NCBI RefSeq assembly: GCF_041260155.1 | Contig: NC_091931.1 | Location: forward strand, 29,725,041-29,789,040 | From: Ptychodera flava | Lineage: Eukaryota; Hemichordata; Enteropneusta; Ptychoderidae | DNA length: 64,000 nucleotides | Direction of reading: 5' to 3' | Part shown: positions 1-11,960 of the stretch, piece by piece | Position numbering within the stretch: the stretch's first letter is position 1 | Layout of the letters: every line of letters begins with the position of its first letter | Program-made: the position numbers and the translations under genes | The notes under the pieces: model-generated | Told to the model about the DNA's origin: nothing | Seen by the model: only the letters and a program-made list of their open reading frames with translations | Database searches by the model: none

Positions 1-600
1 ACATTTGATACTTGACAAAAATTATTTTACCCAATGGTGGATGTGCATCAAAGCAAGATCTATTCAGAATAATAGTTAGTACACTATATTCAATTGAAGT
101 TTGAATATCAACAGCTTTCTAATAAAACTTTGGAAAGTATTTATCCATGAGACACGGTTTAGCCACATTGGGGCCAATATTTATGTAACAGAAAACATAT
201 GATATAAGACAATTATTTTTCACTCCAGGTGGATCTTAATCAAAGTCAGATCTTTCTCAGGTAATACAGGAAGTGCACTATGTTCGCTTTCTAATAAACA
301 CATTAGGAATTCTTACATGTGGGACACAACTTAGCCTACATCCTGTACAAGGGCCAATATTGCATAGAACATACTTGACTCGCAACATTTTTACTTAATG
401 GGGGACGTGTCTCAGAGTAAGACCTATTTCATATACACATGTTATTTGTATTTTAATGTGAACAATCTTATGATAAGTGTTGATCATCATATAAGCTACG
501 TGGCATTGGCTTACTGATAAATTGACCCATGCCATGCAAAACATATGATGTATAGATCGCGGCATTTATATTGATAGCCATTGAATTTAAATCCACTGAA
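1..600. repeat. Degenerate tandem repeat, period about 172-194 bp
   Basis: A block like ACATATGAT...TTATTTTTCAC...GGTGGAT...AATCAAAG...AGATCTTTCTCAG recurs starting at about 1, 195, 369 and 541, with TTAGCC...GGGCCAATATT between blocks. Units are well diverged. The repeat may start left of the window. Confidence 0.55.
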
Positions 601-683
601 AAAAAAGATCGTCAATAAATATGTGTATGTACACAAAGACTGATTCCATACCAAATAATACTCATTGCTACATAAGTGTAATT

Positions 684-930
684 AAAGGCCCAGTAACTGC
701 GACTTTTGACAATTTTTTTCAGGTTTTTATTGCATGTGTCAGCAACATAGGTGTACCTCTCGCAGCGTATTGAAATACCTAGTACTCAACTTGTTGACAT
801 TGGATGTATTTTTGTGTCCTACATCGTTAGTGCTGATAATCAAATTCCCATCAAGAAACGAATATAGTTTTCAGCAATAATAATGCACATGACACACTGA
901 CAAGATGCATTGTAAACAGTTAGAGTTACT
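684..930. mobile_element. Diverged copy of the foldback MITE seen at 2894-3250
   Basis: Begins TTAAAGGCCCAGTAACTG like the full copy, shares the CAATTTTTTTCAGG segment and ends in a TTTTCAGCAATAATAATG block equivalent to TTTTCAACAATAACAATG. The CCGG centre is lost. Confidence 0.5.
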
Positions 931-2216
931 GTTCAGATGACTTTATACACAAATAGAAAAAATTGCAATATCAAAATGTCAAAATATCCTCAAGCAACGG
1001 CATGCGCTGGGGTTGGGGTTCCAAAATTTTTGAATGGACGAGGAGGGTTCTATATTTTTTTCGACGTGGGTGCGAGAAGAATTTGCTTGCCCCTCCCACC
1101 CTCGGCTATAATAAATGAACGCGCCCTAAAGTTCAATTACACCCATTCTTTCTGAAAATCTTGCTTCCGTTTCAGACTTTAGATGAGAGTGATTAAACAT
1201 GGAATTATGATTCCAGGCGCATTTTTACGTTTCCATCAGCTAAACGAAGGAATTTTAAAAGATGCATAGCTACAAGTAAGAGTAAAAATACACGCAGTCG
1301 CCATCGCAAAGAGTAATTAAACCTACATTAATTGTTGTACAAATAGACTTAATGAACGGATTTAAGTACTGCCCACTCTCTGCTATTCTAAACGACATAA
1401 ATCAGTCTAACCCAATCAGAAAAAATAACCAGGCGCCAAATCAGGTTCGTGCACTTTTTTTCAATTTTAACAAAATAAATCATATTCCTTTTCGACAGCA
1501 TACGTCATGCCAACTGAAATACCTGGTAAACCAAACTGTTCTTCAATTTTTAATCTCTAGGGGCAATACCCGTAAAGAATGGAAAAAATTGTTGCCGTCA
1601 CGAGGAATCGCCGTTCTCATCCTTACGTACTACTTCCAAGTCAACTGAAGTGTAGACGACTCCAAACACAGCGCACGTAATTACTCTAATGTGCGTCTTG
1701 TGATATCTTGAGGCAAACCTTGACTCTTTAGACACATTTTGTGCTACATAACAAGCTTCGTCCTCATTTCCATCGATAGATGTCGTGTCTGTTGTTGTTT
1801 AATTCCCCACTCGTGTTCAGATGACACTATTACCGTAATTAGTTTTACAGATCAGACTGGAGAAGTAATGGTTCATGCATATTTTTGGGGGCCTTGGAGT
1901 TCCTGATATGCGCCTATTGACCGTCTGTTTAAATAATGTTGTTTGCCGTCCCTAAACACAATTAATTGCAAGATCATTCTATAAAACAGCTAATGTGCGA
2001 AATTAAGGTCGTCCGTACGGAAAGAGAAATGTATAATTTCTCCGAGATCTATAGAAGCAGTCGTCTGAGGTGTTATACAGCTGTAAAACCACCATTGACA
2101 AACTGGACCGTATTTCAACATTCCAATATCATGTAGTGGAATAGATCAATCTTCATTACTATACTGATCAAAACGTTTTTGTCTGTGTGTCTGTGTTCCT
2201 GTCTGTGTCTGTCTGT

Positions 2217-2219
<3 letters not shown>

Positions 2220-2298
<79 letters not shown>
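2220..2298. repeat. (GA)n microsatellite
   Basis: About 79 bp of uninterrupted GA dinucleotide. Confidence 0.95.
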
Positions 2299-2299
<1 letters not shown>

Positions 2300-2893
2300 A
2301 CCTTCACTGTCTCTTTGTGCGAGCAATATTATTACAGTCCTGGAGCAGAAATGAAAGATAACTATCGATACTTTAAATTTGCAACATAAGAAATTGTGCG
2401 AATCGGATATCTGACGCAAATGTTGATAAAGTGCAAGACATGTACATAATACAGACATCAAATGTCTGAACGAGGATTTTGCTATAGCTGCTGATGTATG
2501 CACAGTTAGCATTTGAAATGACGCCAGCTTCTGGGAATGACCGAGGCCTTCTTAAAAAACATTAGGTCGATGACCCCGTATAGACGCAATGATGAGCTGA
2601 AGCTGAAAAAAAAACAAAATTTCCAATAGCAGATATGAAATGTGAAATATTTTAATCAAGCATAGACTCTCTATTTCTTAATCTCACTTAGTCCATTTTA
2701 CCAATTGAATTAAGCGACAGTGCCCGAAAACGATAGGCGAAGGCTACTTATTTCCTGGAGATTAAAATTTCTACTAGTCGAAGCTTGATTAAAATATTTT
2801 ACATTTGAGAATGAATGTACACATACCGAGGACTTTGTACTTGGCATGTAGACTTTCAGAATCTAATTTTGTGCATTATGTCAGTCCAGGGGC

Positions 2894-3250
2894 ATTAAAG
2901 GGACATAAGTTGTAACTTGTGGCAAGTTTTTCAGTATTCTGCTTCTGTATGTCAACTACCGTGTCTGACCCTAATCTGTTTGTCATGCTGAAATTTCGAG
3001 TATTCTTTTTGTCAACACAGCTTGTATGTGTGTAGTGATCATTGTTTATTGTTTACAAATGAATTCTAGTCCGGACTTGAATACAATTTTCAACAATAAC
3101 AATGTAGATTATACTCATATAGGTTGTGTTGATATGCTAAATACTTGGCATTAAATTACTGTTTAGGGATTCAATGCACAAAGTGTAGGGAAACCTAAAA
3201 ACAAAAGTTCTGAAAAAATAGCCAAAAAATACAGCTTAAGGAGCTTTAAA
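2894..3250. mobile_element. Foldback MITE with TTAA ends, about 357 bp
   Basis: Starts TTAAAGGGACATAAG and ends with the inverse AGCTTAAGGAGCTTTAA. The left arm (for example TTTTTGTCAACACAGC, TTGTTTATTGTT) is matched in inverse by the right arm (AACAATAACAATG, GGTTGTGTTGATATG) around a central AGTCCGGACT near 3073. The arms cover nearly the whole element, so it can fold into a long hairpin. Related pieces occur at about 684-930, 3688-3740, 6090-6290, 13290-13430 and 63855-64000. Confidence 0.7.
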
Positions 3251-3431
3251 GATACACACAATTTTTTTGAAGTCATAACTTTATGAGGCAATAGCTGCAA
3301 CTTTACATTTTTAACTATTGTTTTTTTTTCTATTATTAAACAAGTAAATTTATTTTCGGTATCTTATTCAGCTTCTTCCTCAAGGACGTAGAAACACGAA
3401 GCAATTAGCGTTGTATAGACAAAGCAACACG

Positions 3432-3663
3432 TTAACCCTTTGAGCGCCAAAGTTAATTTTTGTCGCCTTCACAAAATATACTCCAGTCAAATTGTTTCAC
3501 ATTTTTTGCTAAAATTTTGATAAAAAAATTGTAGCCATAGAAATGTGGTGTCTATTTGCTTCAAAATCATAAAGAAATACAGAAAAATTCTTAAAAATTG
3601 GTAAACTATTGCACTACAAATTTTTGCGGGAAAATTTGGAGCACTCAAAGCCGCTAGCGTTAA
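3432..3663. mobile_element. TTAA-ended MITE, 232 bp
   Basis: Starts TTAACCCTTTGAGCGCC and ends GCACTCAAAGCCGCTAGCGTTAA-like; the inverse of the end (TTAACGCTAGCGGCTTTGAG) pairs with the start apart from a short insertion. AT-rich centre, no ORF. The TTAA at both ends suggests a piggyBac-type target duplication. Confidence 0.6.
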
Positions 3664-4451
3664 ATGTGTAATGTAATCATTGAAAAATGAATTCTTGTCC
3701 GGACTAAAATTTCAGTTTCCGACAGAAACGTTGGACAGGCTAGCTTTGCTAACAAGTTGAAAATCTGGGTTTCGACATGATTTTGGAAATGGTGGTTTTT
3801 TTTACAAATAGAATGAAAGCAATGGACAATGCATCAAAATTACAGGGAATGGAGCCACAACTTACATTCGTTATGATCTGCCAGACACTAGGTACACGTG
3901 TCTCGAACAAATGCTTGGAATATAAATGAGAAATTCGGAGCACAACTAGACGTTCCGGTCTCTGCATCGAGTCTCGGCATCCGTCAACTTTGATGCATTG
4001 ACTGCCGGGAGGTTAAACAAAACGACTCCTTAACGAGGCCTTCAGGCGTATGTCTGATGTTTATAGAACCATGATTTTACGACGTCAGGGCACAGGATGA
4101 CTAAAACTACATGTATTAAGAAAGCTATAAGTAGGCAGCTGAGACCAATTTTAGACCTTATCACTCCCTTTCTGAAAACTTTTGCACCGTTTTAGGAAAA
4201 TAAATTGCTCATTCTCGATTACATGAAACGATGTAAAACCAAAAGTAGACACGGCATTGTAGGTGCATGATTGTCAACTGCATGCGATGGGGCAGATCAC
4301 AAACGTACGAAAAATCGCAAAAAATGACTACACGCCATATACTCTGTCGTGACACTGCGCCTTATACACGGTCTCTGATTGATTGACTGTACTTCGACTT
4401 ACGATTGTACACTTATTTCTCGCCTGGAAGAGAAACGCCAAAAATACTCAC

Positions 4452-4784
4452 CTCTCCGTGAACGAATTTTTCATTCACGACATTGTCGGCGATAAATGGC
4501 ATTGTTATCGCACCGACCAGGAAATCACTGATTGATAAATTGATGAGGAACAGAGAAGCTATGGTGTGAAGTTTCTTAGTGAGGGCCACCACTAGAATCA
4601 CAGTCAAATTTCCAAGTATTGCCGTCACGGAGAAGAGTACCATAGTAACGACGAGGAATGCCCGAGCCGCAGCGGTCAAATGGTAGCTTGACTCCACAGA
4701 TTGGCTGCTTGGAGTCGTATTCACGTATATACCATCTTGGTCTTTTTCAGCGGAGCCATCCATCATGAGACCCTCGAAATTCAA
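4452..4784 (-). CDS. Rhodopsin-family (class A) GPCR, first coding exon
   Basis: A 111-codon exon from ATG at 4784 to a consensus donor (GAGAG then GTGAGT) at 4452. The N-terminus is about 40 residues, extracellular, with an NTT sequon. TM1 contains GNLTVILV (the class A GN pair). The first intracellular loop is KKLHTI, and TM2 contains LINLSISDFLVGAITMP with the conserved Asp. The exon stops just after TM2, before the usual TM3 Cys and DRY, so only the start of the receptor is seen. No TM3-7 exon was found on the minus strand down to position 1; the rest should lie left of the window. The TM2 style resembles aminergic or orphan amine-like receptors, but the ligand cannot be named. Other Met codons at 4764-4766 could also serve as the start. 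Confidence 0.8.
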
Positions 4785-6089
4785 CGCAATAGTTTACTTT
4801 AGTCGAAGTGCACGGAAAGCACAGTCATAATCACAACTGTAGTTGCAGCAAACTTGGCTATTATGGGTATTCAACGCTGTGCTGGCCGCGAGATCGAATT
4901 GCATAAAGTCAGTCAAATACATTCTCGGAGTCAGCAACACAACAGAGGAAAACCCTTGGATAGAATGCAGAAATGACTGCAGCCAGCTTCTTGTCGCTGT
5001 TTTCTGTCTCCTGCCTCGTGTTGATTCACGTGCATCTTACCGTGTAGAAATAACGATAACCTTGTTAGCTATCACGTGGACAAATGCTGAACAACGGGTG
5101 ATTTATTAACGCAAAACCTTTAATGAGGGCTAATACTGTTTCGGTTTAAAGTTTTATGTACAACGCTTATTAATACTGATTTGTTTAATATTTCTCACTC
5201 CACACATATTTGTGTAGCTATTAATCAAAATGTACTTAAATACCATGGCAACATGACAGATACCTGTTCCTACTGAATTGAATATTTTCGCGCCACATAA
5301 ATTTTAAACATTAGAAACAACACCTATCGCATTCTCTATTTTCGCTTGTGTTGCACACAACATTGAAAAAACAAAACAAAACACCATTAAGGCAGGTTTG
5401 GCTTGTATAAAATTAGCATTCGTCAAAATTTATGGTAGATATGATATGGCACAAATGTACTTTGCAAATTATTACTTTTTAACTAGACTGATGCTTCATC
5501 GACCTTGTCCCTCGATTTATTTATTATTTTTTTTTGCGAACAGACATGCAACACAATTAATGCCTGAATGATTATTGGATACATCGAAGTTGAGTGTAAA
5601 ATATGTATTCCGCAAAATAATTGGATCAACGGAGTTGAATGTTTTTGGCAACCTTGCAATTTACTAAGAAGCGAGTATCTGTCTCTTCAGTCCACTGCGA
5701 ATTCATGAAAGATTAATGGGAAAAATTCGAGATGCTCTTTGGCGATTTAAAGAAGACAAATGGTTTACAGTGTGTCATATTAGGGGGTAGGTACAAGCCG
5801 TTTCCGTTACGTAATTCTCAAGTGAGATATAATTGCAAATCCTGCCAAATGTTTAACGATAGTATTATTCACAAAAAAAATTCCCGCCCTTTTCTTTGAT
5901 TTACTGCATAAATACAAAACCTGACAGAGTATCTTGCTCTTTTAAACTACGTTGAATGAGTCAAGTAAATATCATTAAATTGTCGACGTCATATAGTTTA
6001 TTGAACATCAACTCCTGTCAAAATGAACAGGAAGACAGCGCGCGGTGGCCATGGGCGCGTGCATTAGCGTGAATTAGTATAGCTCCATT

Positions 6090-6290
6090 CAACACCGTTT
6101 TCCACAGCCTATACTCTCTGTCTCATATAGACACACTTCTTCATGCGTACGATATTAATCATGACTGTCGATAAATGAATTGATTCCAAGTCCGGACTGA
6201 AATTCACTCGTCAACAATAACATCGCTGGTCGCTTCATGGGCAGGCTATCTTCTTGATATGCTGTATATTTGCTACATAAACACAATTCA
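6090..6290. mobile_element. Partial copy of the foldback MITE
   Basis: Shares AAGTCCGGACTGAAATTCAC and the CAACAATAACAT block with the full copy. The outer ends are not recognisable. Confidence 0.45.
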
Positions 6291-6862
6291 GAGTGTTGTG
6301 AGAGTGTCTGTTAAACACAGATCAAAATAAAAACAGAGACACTTATACCGGTGCTACAACTTTTCGTTATATTTGCATTATCTTTTAAATATTCAGATAC
6401 CATAAGGCTGCGATGATAAATTGAGCATTTGCTTTCTCCACAAATGATTTTTGGAAGTTGAACAACGAGCTGTGATTCACGAGCAGCGCGTCTGGACACG
6501 AGAACAACTGTTTTAGTCAACACCTATAGCGTGGTCACGAGGGCTATAACGCCTGTTTTTATTACCCAGGGCGCCATCAGTCTGTAAAAAGTCGTTATTG
6601 CCCAAGGCCGAATAAAGACTAGCCAATAGGTGTTATAAAACATGCTCTGCTGTCTTTGTGATCGTTTTTAATGTGCTTTGATGTGCTTTGCAACAAGTTC
6701 CCTGCCAGCCAACAGAGGTATCAGTGATGCCAGTTTCAATACAAAACGAAGCAGAATGTGCTTAGCATACCGAATGGAGGTCGGAGTTTTTTTTTCGCCA
6801 GAATCTTTTTCGTCACTAATATCTTCTTTCTGCGCTGTTGTAATACAAAATCTTGTTCCTAT

Positions 6863-7216
6863 AAAGGTAGAATGCGCCTCAGGGACCGATATTTGTATCT
6901 TCAAACTTTTGCAATATTATTGTGGCCTACCACTTGTCGGGCCGCGGGCTCCTTTTGAAGCTTATCGAGTAAAGAATGTTTTCACCGCCTTAGTTTTCCG
7001 AAAATCGGGAACTATATTTACCCAATACAGATAACACGGGGATGGCAGCCATTTTGAATTTCAAATATCGGTAAATATTGGGGAATTTATTGCTCTAGTA
7101 CCAAACTTTGCAGGTGAACCCTATTTTATTCTGACTTGAAAGAGAACGGTTAAAACTTTGCTGGAGGAAAGTTTCAGCGAAACTTGTAATGTTTCATTTT
7201 CGAGGAGCGAACTAGT
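6863..7216 (+). mobile_element. AAGGTAG-family MITE, copy 1
   Basis: A recurring element of about 350 bp with termini AAGGTAGAATGYGCCTCG and the inverse CGAGGCGCATACTACCTT, and an internal marker GGCAGCCATTTTGAATTTCA. This copy has a good left end and a worn right end. Ten copies are listed for this window. Confidence 0.65.
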
Positions 7217-8506
7217 TTCAAAGTTGCAGACGCCGATCAGTTGATAGTCACGTGATCGGGTACTTTTTCTACACTCTGTTTCCGTAGCGAAATCATTGAA
7301 ACCATTACCCTCTGACGTCACTTTTTCGAGTCCGCGGGCACTAGACTAAGTTGTCACATGACTTCAATCTTCTAGCGAATCGACACACAGGGTGAGCATG
7401 TCAAGCGTGACAACCAATAGGAGTTTTAAATACCCTCAAAAAGTTGCAGATGATGTCCAAAAAATTTCCATGTCCCTTTTTTGCCCCCTGTGAAAAGTTA
7501 CAATAACATACGTTCGTACAGTGAGCGTAACACGGCATGTCAGATTTTTTAAAAATGACACCAGATACTCTTTTTTCTAAGAACTTCGCAAAAATCTTTC
7601 ACGTATAATCGTTTCCAACGACAAGACCCGCTTTTTGTTTCGCTGGCGTTTCGCGGGAAAATTACTTGCGGCTGAGCGAGCCCCACTCGACGACCGTTTT
7701 AATGATGTTTGATCGGACTTACGAAGTGTAACGCACTGTTCCAATTAGAGTCAATTTATTATTAATGTGACCGCATGGAGGAAGGAAGTTCAAAATTTGC
7801 TAGAAACACACAATGGGGCGGGAATCCTTAAACGAGAAAGAAATGTGTAACGCGTACACACAAAGAAGTACACAACGCCTACGGTAGTGGTTAACACTAT
7901 CATCGCAGACATATCTTGCCACTGCTTGTCATCGTGAATGATATACAAATACGCATGCGTTATTTTCGGAGTAAATTTCACTATTTGAACGCTACAGTGG
8001 CTTGCAGTTTTGTGCGAATAATTCTAATTGTTCTTTTCTGTTAAACTTAACTTCTATTTCGTAATTGTAACCACTTGGTGTTTGTTGTTTCACCTTTGCA
8101 CAATTGCGACGAAACGCCCCGGAAAAGACTTATCCCCGTGCGTATTGATGTCCAAACAAATCCATCTCCTTTGGAACAAGCTTACATGAGGCCATCCCTA
8201 GATCATGCGTACGAACTCTTTCATAGCCATCGAACAATCAGTTTTAGAGGCGATTTTCACGAAACAAATTTTGACTTTCTCAAAATCGACATTTATCTAC
8301 ATAAATAAATGCACAGATATAGCTTGTTTTGTATTAAAAAAATGTCGGTCCATAGTTTGCGGCGTAGTCAATCGTGTATAGTTAAATGACATTTTGAGGT
8401 GACATTCCCAAATCAAATTTCTTCATGTACGCAAATGCCCTTCTAATCACCATATAGACCTAACAGTGGAGTACATTGATATCAATTGTCAAACATATAT
8501 AAATAT

Positions 8507-8710
8507 ATCAGGGCAACATTTTATCAATTTTCTATGAATTTTTCTGTAATTTTTCATGATTTGGACCAAATACACATAATTTTTTATGGGCTGCACTTTT
8601 GACCAAAATTTTGGGAAAAATCTGAAAAAAAATTATCCAGATCTGTAAGAAATTGTTGGCGTTGTATGGTATAAATGCAAAAAAATCGACTTTTGCACTC
8701 ACAGGGTTAA
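8507..8710. mobile_element. Probable relative of the TTAACCC... MITE
   Basis: Read on the minus strand it begins TTAACCCTGTGAGTGC and continues AT-rich as in the 3432-3663 element. The other end is not clear, so limits are approximate. Confidence 0.4.
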
Positions 8711-11700
8711 GCAATTGCATATGGCGTCTGTTGTGTCTGTTCTGACGGGGTTGAATGTTTTGCACTGTGTGTTCTGCCCGGGCATCTTACGCGTGTAAAT
8801 ATATCAACAGCACCCTTGACCTTTGGTATTCTCACCGTGCAAACTCAGTTTATTGAAGAGCGACAGCTTCTCTATGCCAACCGATGACCTTCTGTATTAG
8901 AGCTAACCGTAAGTATTCATGTAAGAGAAATGTTTGGTCTTCTGTTGGATTATTGAAAAAAGGCGACCTCTTGTGGCCAAAAGTCAAATTGAAAAAGTTG
9001 GATCTGCTAGCAAATTGTGGGTGAAGGTCTTCGAAAGCTTGACTTCAGAAAAGACTGTTTTAGCATTACGAAACCTTCATATGGTAATTGTATCTTTGAA
9101 CACTAGGAAATTCAGTGTAGGCAGTCTTTACTTGAGGAGAAATAAGTTTATGCCCATTTGTTAATTAAACACCATTCTGGAAATATTCTGTATTTATATA
9201 GCAAGTCATTCATTGTGTTGGGCAATCTTTGACGACGTGAGCCCAATTTGGTTGTTTGAAAGGTGCCTGGGTATACACACCAGTTGAACTTTCGGCATGA
9301 GTAAAACTACACGAGTTCAACGTACCTCTAAAGTTCAGTTGCCTTGCCTTCACTGAACACAGTATTGCTATATTACATCATTACACATGTTATTAAATAT
9401 GTAACTGAGCTAATATTCAGAATGTCATGGCAACCAAACATTCAGCATATGTACGATGAAGGTATCGCAAAAGTTAGATCAAATTCAGTGCATTCAGCTT
9501 AAGGTGGCCTAATTATGGAAATTCATTGAGCGTATGAATTGCAACATAGTACTCATAACAAAGCAGGTCAAAAGTGAGCTCTGAGACAACGCATTCCGAT
9601 TACATGCACTCATTGAATATACACATGAACTAATAATCGGTATGTCAATCTCATCGAACTTTCAATATAACTAAACCCGCGCAGTTGAGGACGACTAACT
9701 AAACCATTTCTGCAACACACGTAGATACACTCAGACACACGTATGAAGAAAGTCGTGACATAGCCCAACTTATTTGTATAAAAGGAACTTTTATTGGTTA
9801 CAGCAGTGGAAGTTTGCAGTGAGTGGTTGTCAGAAATGAGTGTCAGTAGAGTTCTCATTTATCAGTTATCAATAGTATTTATCCGCTTGAAACAACATAG
9901 ACTAACTTGCACAGGTGATACAGCTGCCGATAAGTTTGATGGAATGGCCTTGTTTCATGGTTTCCTCCAGTAACCCTGTAACCAATGAACCAAATATACT
10001 TTGAATACAGCTCGATCGTTTTCTATGTGGAGAAAGACTTGTACAGAGGAAAATTCAATTGAAGCTTGAACATTTGGGAATCACCATGCAGTATTCAGTT
10101 TGTTAACTCCGTGTATAGAAGGCCATGTTCACATCATTGATGCTGGTGAAAACACTTACCTCCGAAGAAAATGTTTATAAATGTACTTGTGATCAGTTAA
10201 GCCAACTAACTAGATGCTGGTGTACCGTGTAAACGGGAGTTAGAGGGGCCATAAACCAATATGACAAGTTAATCATGTCGATCATAATTTACGATCTTCA
10301 AGAGTCAACGTTGCATGGTTACTGTTCATGTACAGTGTACAGTGCCAAGGTCGCAGTGTCAAATTGACTCAGATTTACAGTGCGTGTACTCGGTGCGTGA
10401 ATATCATCACACCTGTGCGGGAATTGTTTGTAAGCAAGCAATACCGTCACTCTATAATATTAGTTAAATATGTATGATTTATGACACACTATCTTAACAT
10501 TATAGATATGACTAGTATGGTGTCAAGCAAGCAACTTCTTTCCGCCCGATTTGCATTTGTTTTGGAGGACCGACAGTCAAGCTCCCTCACGCTTTCTCAT
10601 AAATCAACACTATCTCGGCAGACATGCGCGCCCTACTTCAGAGAAAAGTTCGTGACACTTCAATTGAAACTTCATTAAATCCGTCATTTTTTCTGAAGGT
10701 TGTTGGTAGGCATTTACGAAAAAATAGCAAAGCTCGCCCAGTCATAAAATGCGCTCCACACTGGATATCAATAATAACTGTACAGCACACACTGTACACC
10801 GTGACTGTTACTTTACGAAATTTCAGTTATGTAAAACTTTTCAAACCACTGGAGAGCGGTGATCAGTGACGACATAATATGCAGGCTCGAATAGCATTGT
10901 TCGAATTCAGGTGCCCTCTATCGCGTGTCCATGCTAGACGTACAACAATCTGCGATACAAAGATTCGTAGGGAAGTCAGAGCAAAATTACAATTGAGCGT
11001 CCTCCGATTAACCCCACTTACGAAGGAGGAGGGACTCACGCGAAAGACAAGTTAAGAAGGATTCTATTGTCTTTCGCAAAGTGACTGATTGGTCACGACT
11101 CTAGCAAATACAACATACATTTGCATATTATCATGCCATATCTATTTATTTGTCTTTAGTTTGTCTTTAGTTAAAACATAGACCCTCGAGGGTCTATGGT
11201 TAAAAACAAGCCTGATGTTATCGTTCAAGGGCTTGCATGTACAAATCACATGCGCAACCATCGAACATTCAACTTGACGTTGCTTTTTCAGTTTTCAGTA
11301 AAATTGTGACGCCAGGTAGTCAACAGGTCAACTGCCCGATACATCACGTTTGTGTACATTCCCAAGTTGCTGAATGGCTTATAGCTTGCGCAAAAATGGA
11401 TCCATGTTTCAAAAGATCTGCGAAGGAGAAGCCGTCGTTTTACAACTTAACTGACTTGTCCGAGATTGAACTATCTCCAGGATGCCGAAAAGAGAGAAAC
11501 AATGTCTTTAGTTGTCTTGTCTGATTTCATTCCATTGGCGTGAAGTATCAATTTCATTTCAATAGATTTAAGCAGACATAAGCAGAGCTGAACAGATGGA
11601 ATTTGAAGGGAACAGCGTAGCTATTTTAGGTGCTTTAAATAAAATTATTTGTTTGCCGTCCACGTGCTGGCCATGGAAGGTTTCTAGAGAAAATTAAGAA

Positions 11701-11867
11701 AACAAACACAATACTAGTACTGTTACGAATAAAAATATTTTTGTTCAAGAAAACCAAATAAAAATGAGCTTATGTTAGTTCACTTGTGTTTTTGTCTGTG
11801 TTTGTTTTTCCCCTGGCTGGCTGGTAGGTTTTTTAAAAATCCAAGGACGGCAAAGAAAGAATTTTCT

Positions 11868-11960
11868 TTAACCCTTTCACCCCCAGTTCCCTGTATACAG
11901 GTCCAACTTTACCATAGAAAACAATGGATTTGGGACAAACCATGGTGGTGAAAGGGTTAA
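11868..11960. mobile_element. Very short TTAA-ended MITE, 93 bp
   Basis: Starts TTAACCCTTTCACCCCC and ends GGTGGTGAAAGGGTTAA, a 14-base near-perfect terminal inverted repeat (TTAACCCTTTCACC) around about 60 bp. No coding capacity. Confidence 0.75.

Larger units (their letters stand above)
601..4451. other. No gene recognised; repeats only
   Basis: Besides the listed MITEs and the GA microsatellite, I found no exon with splice support. The rest of the GPCR gene (TM3 onward) was looked for on the minus strand and not seen. Confidence 0.6.

Noticed and set aside
2168-2512. Ser-Leu and Arg-Glu repeat ORFs on both strands
   Set aside because: They are produced by the GA dinucleotide microsatellite.
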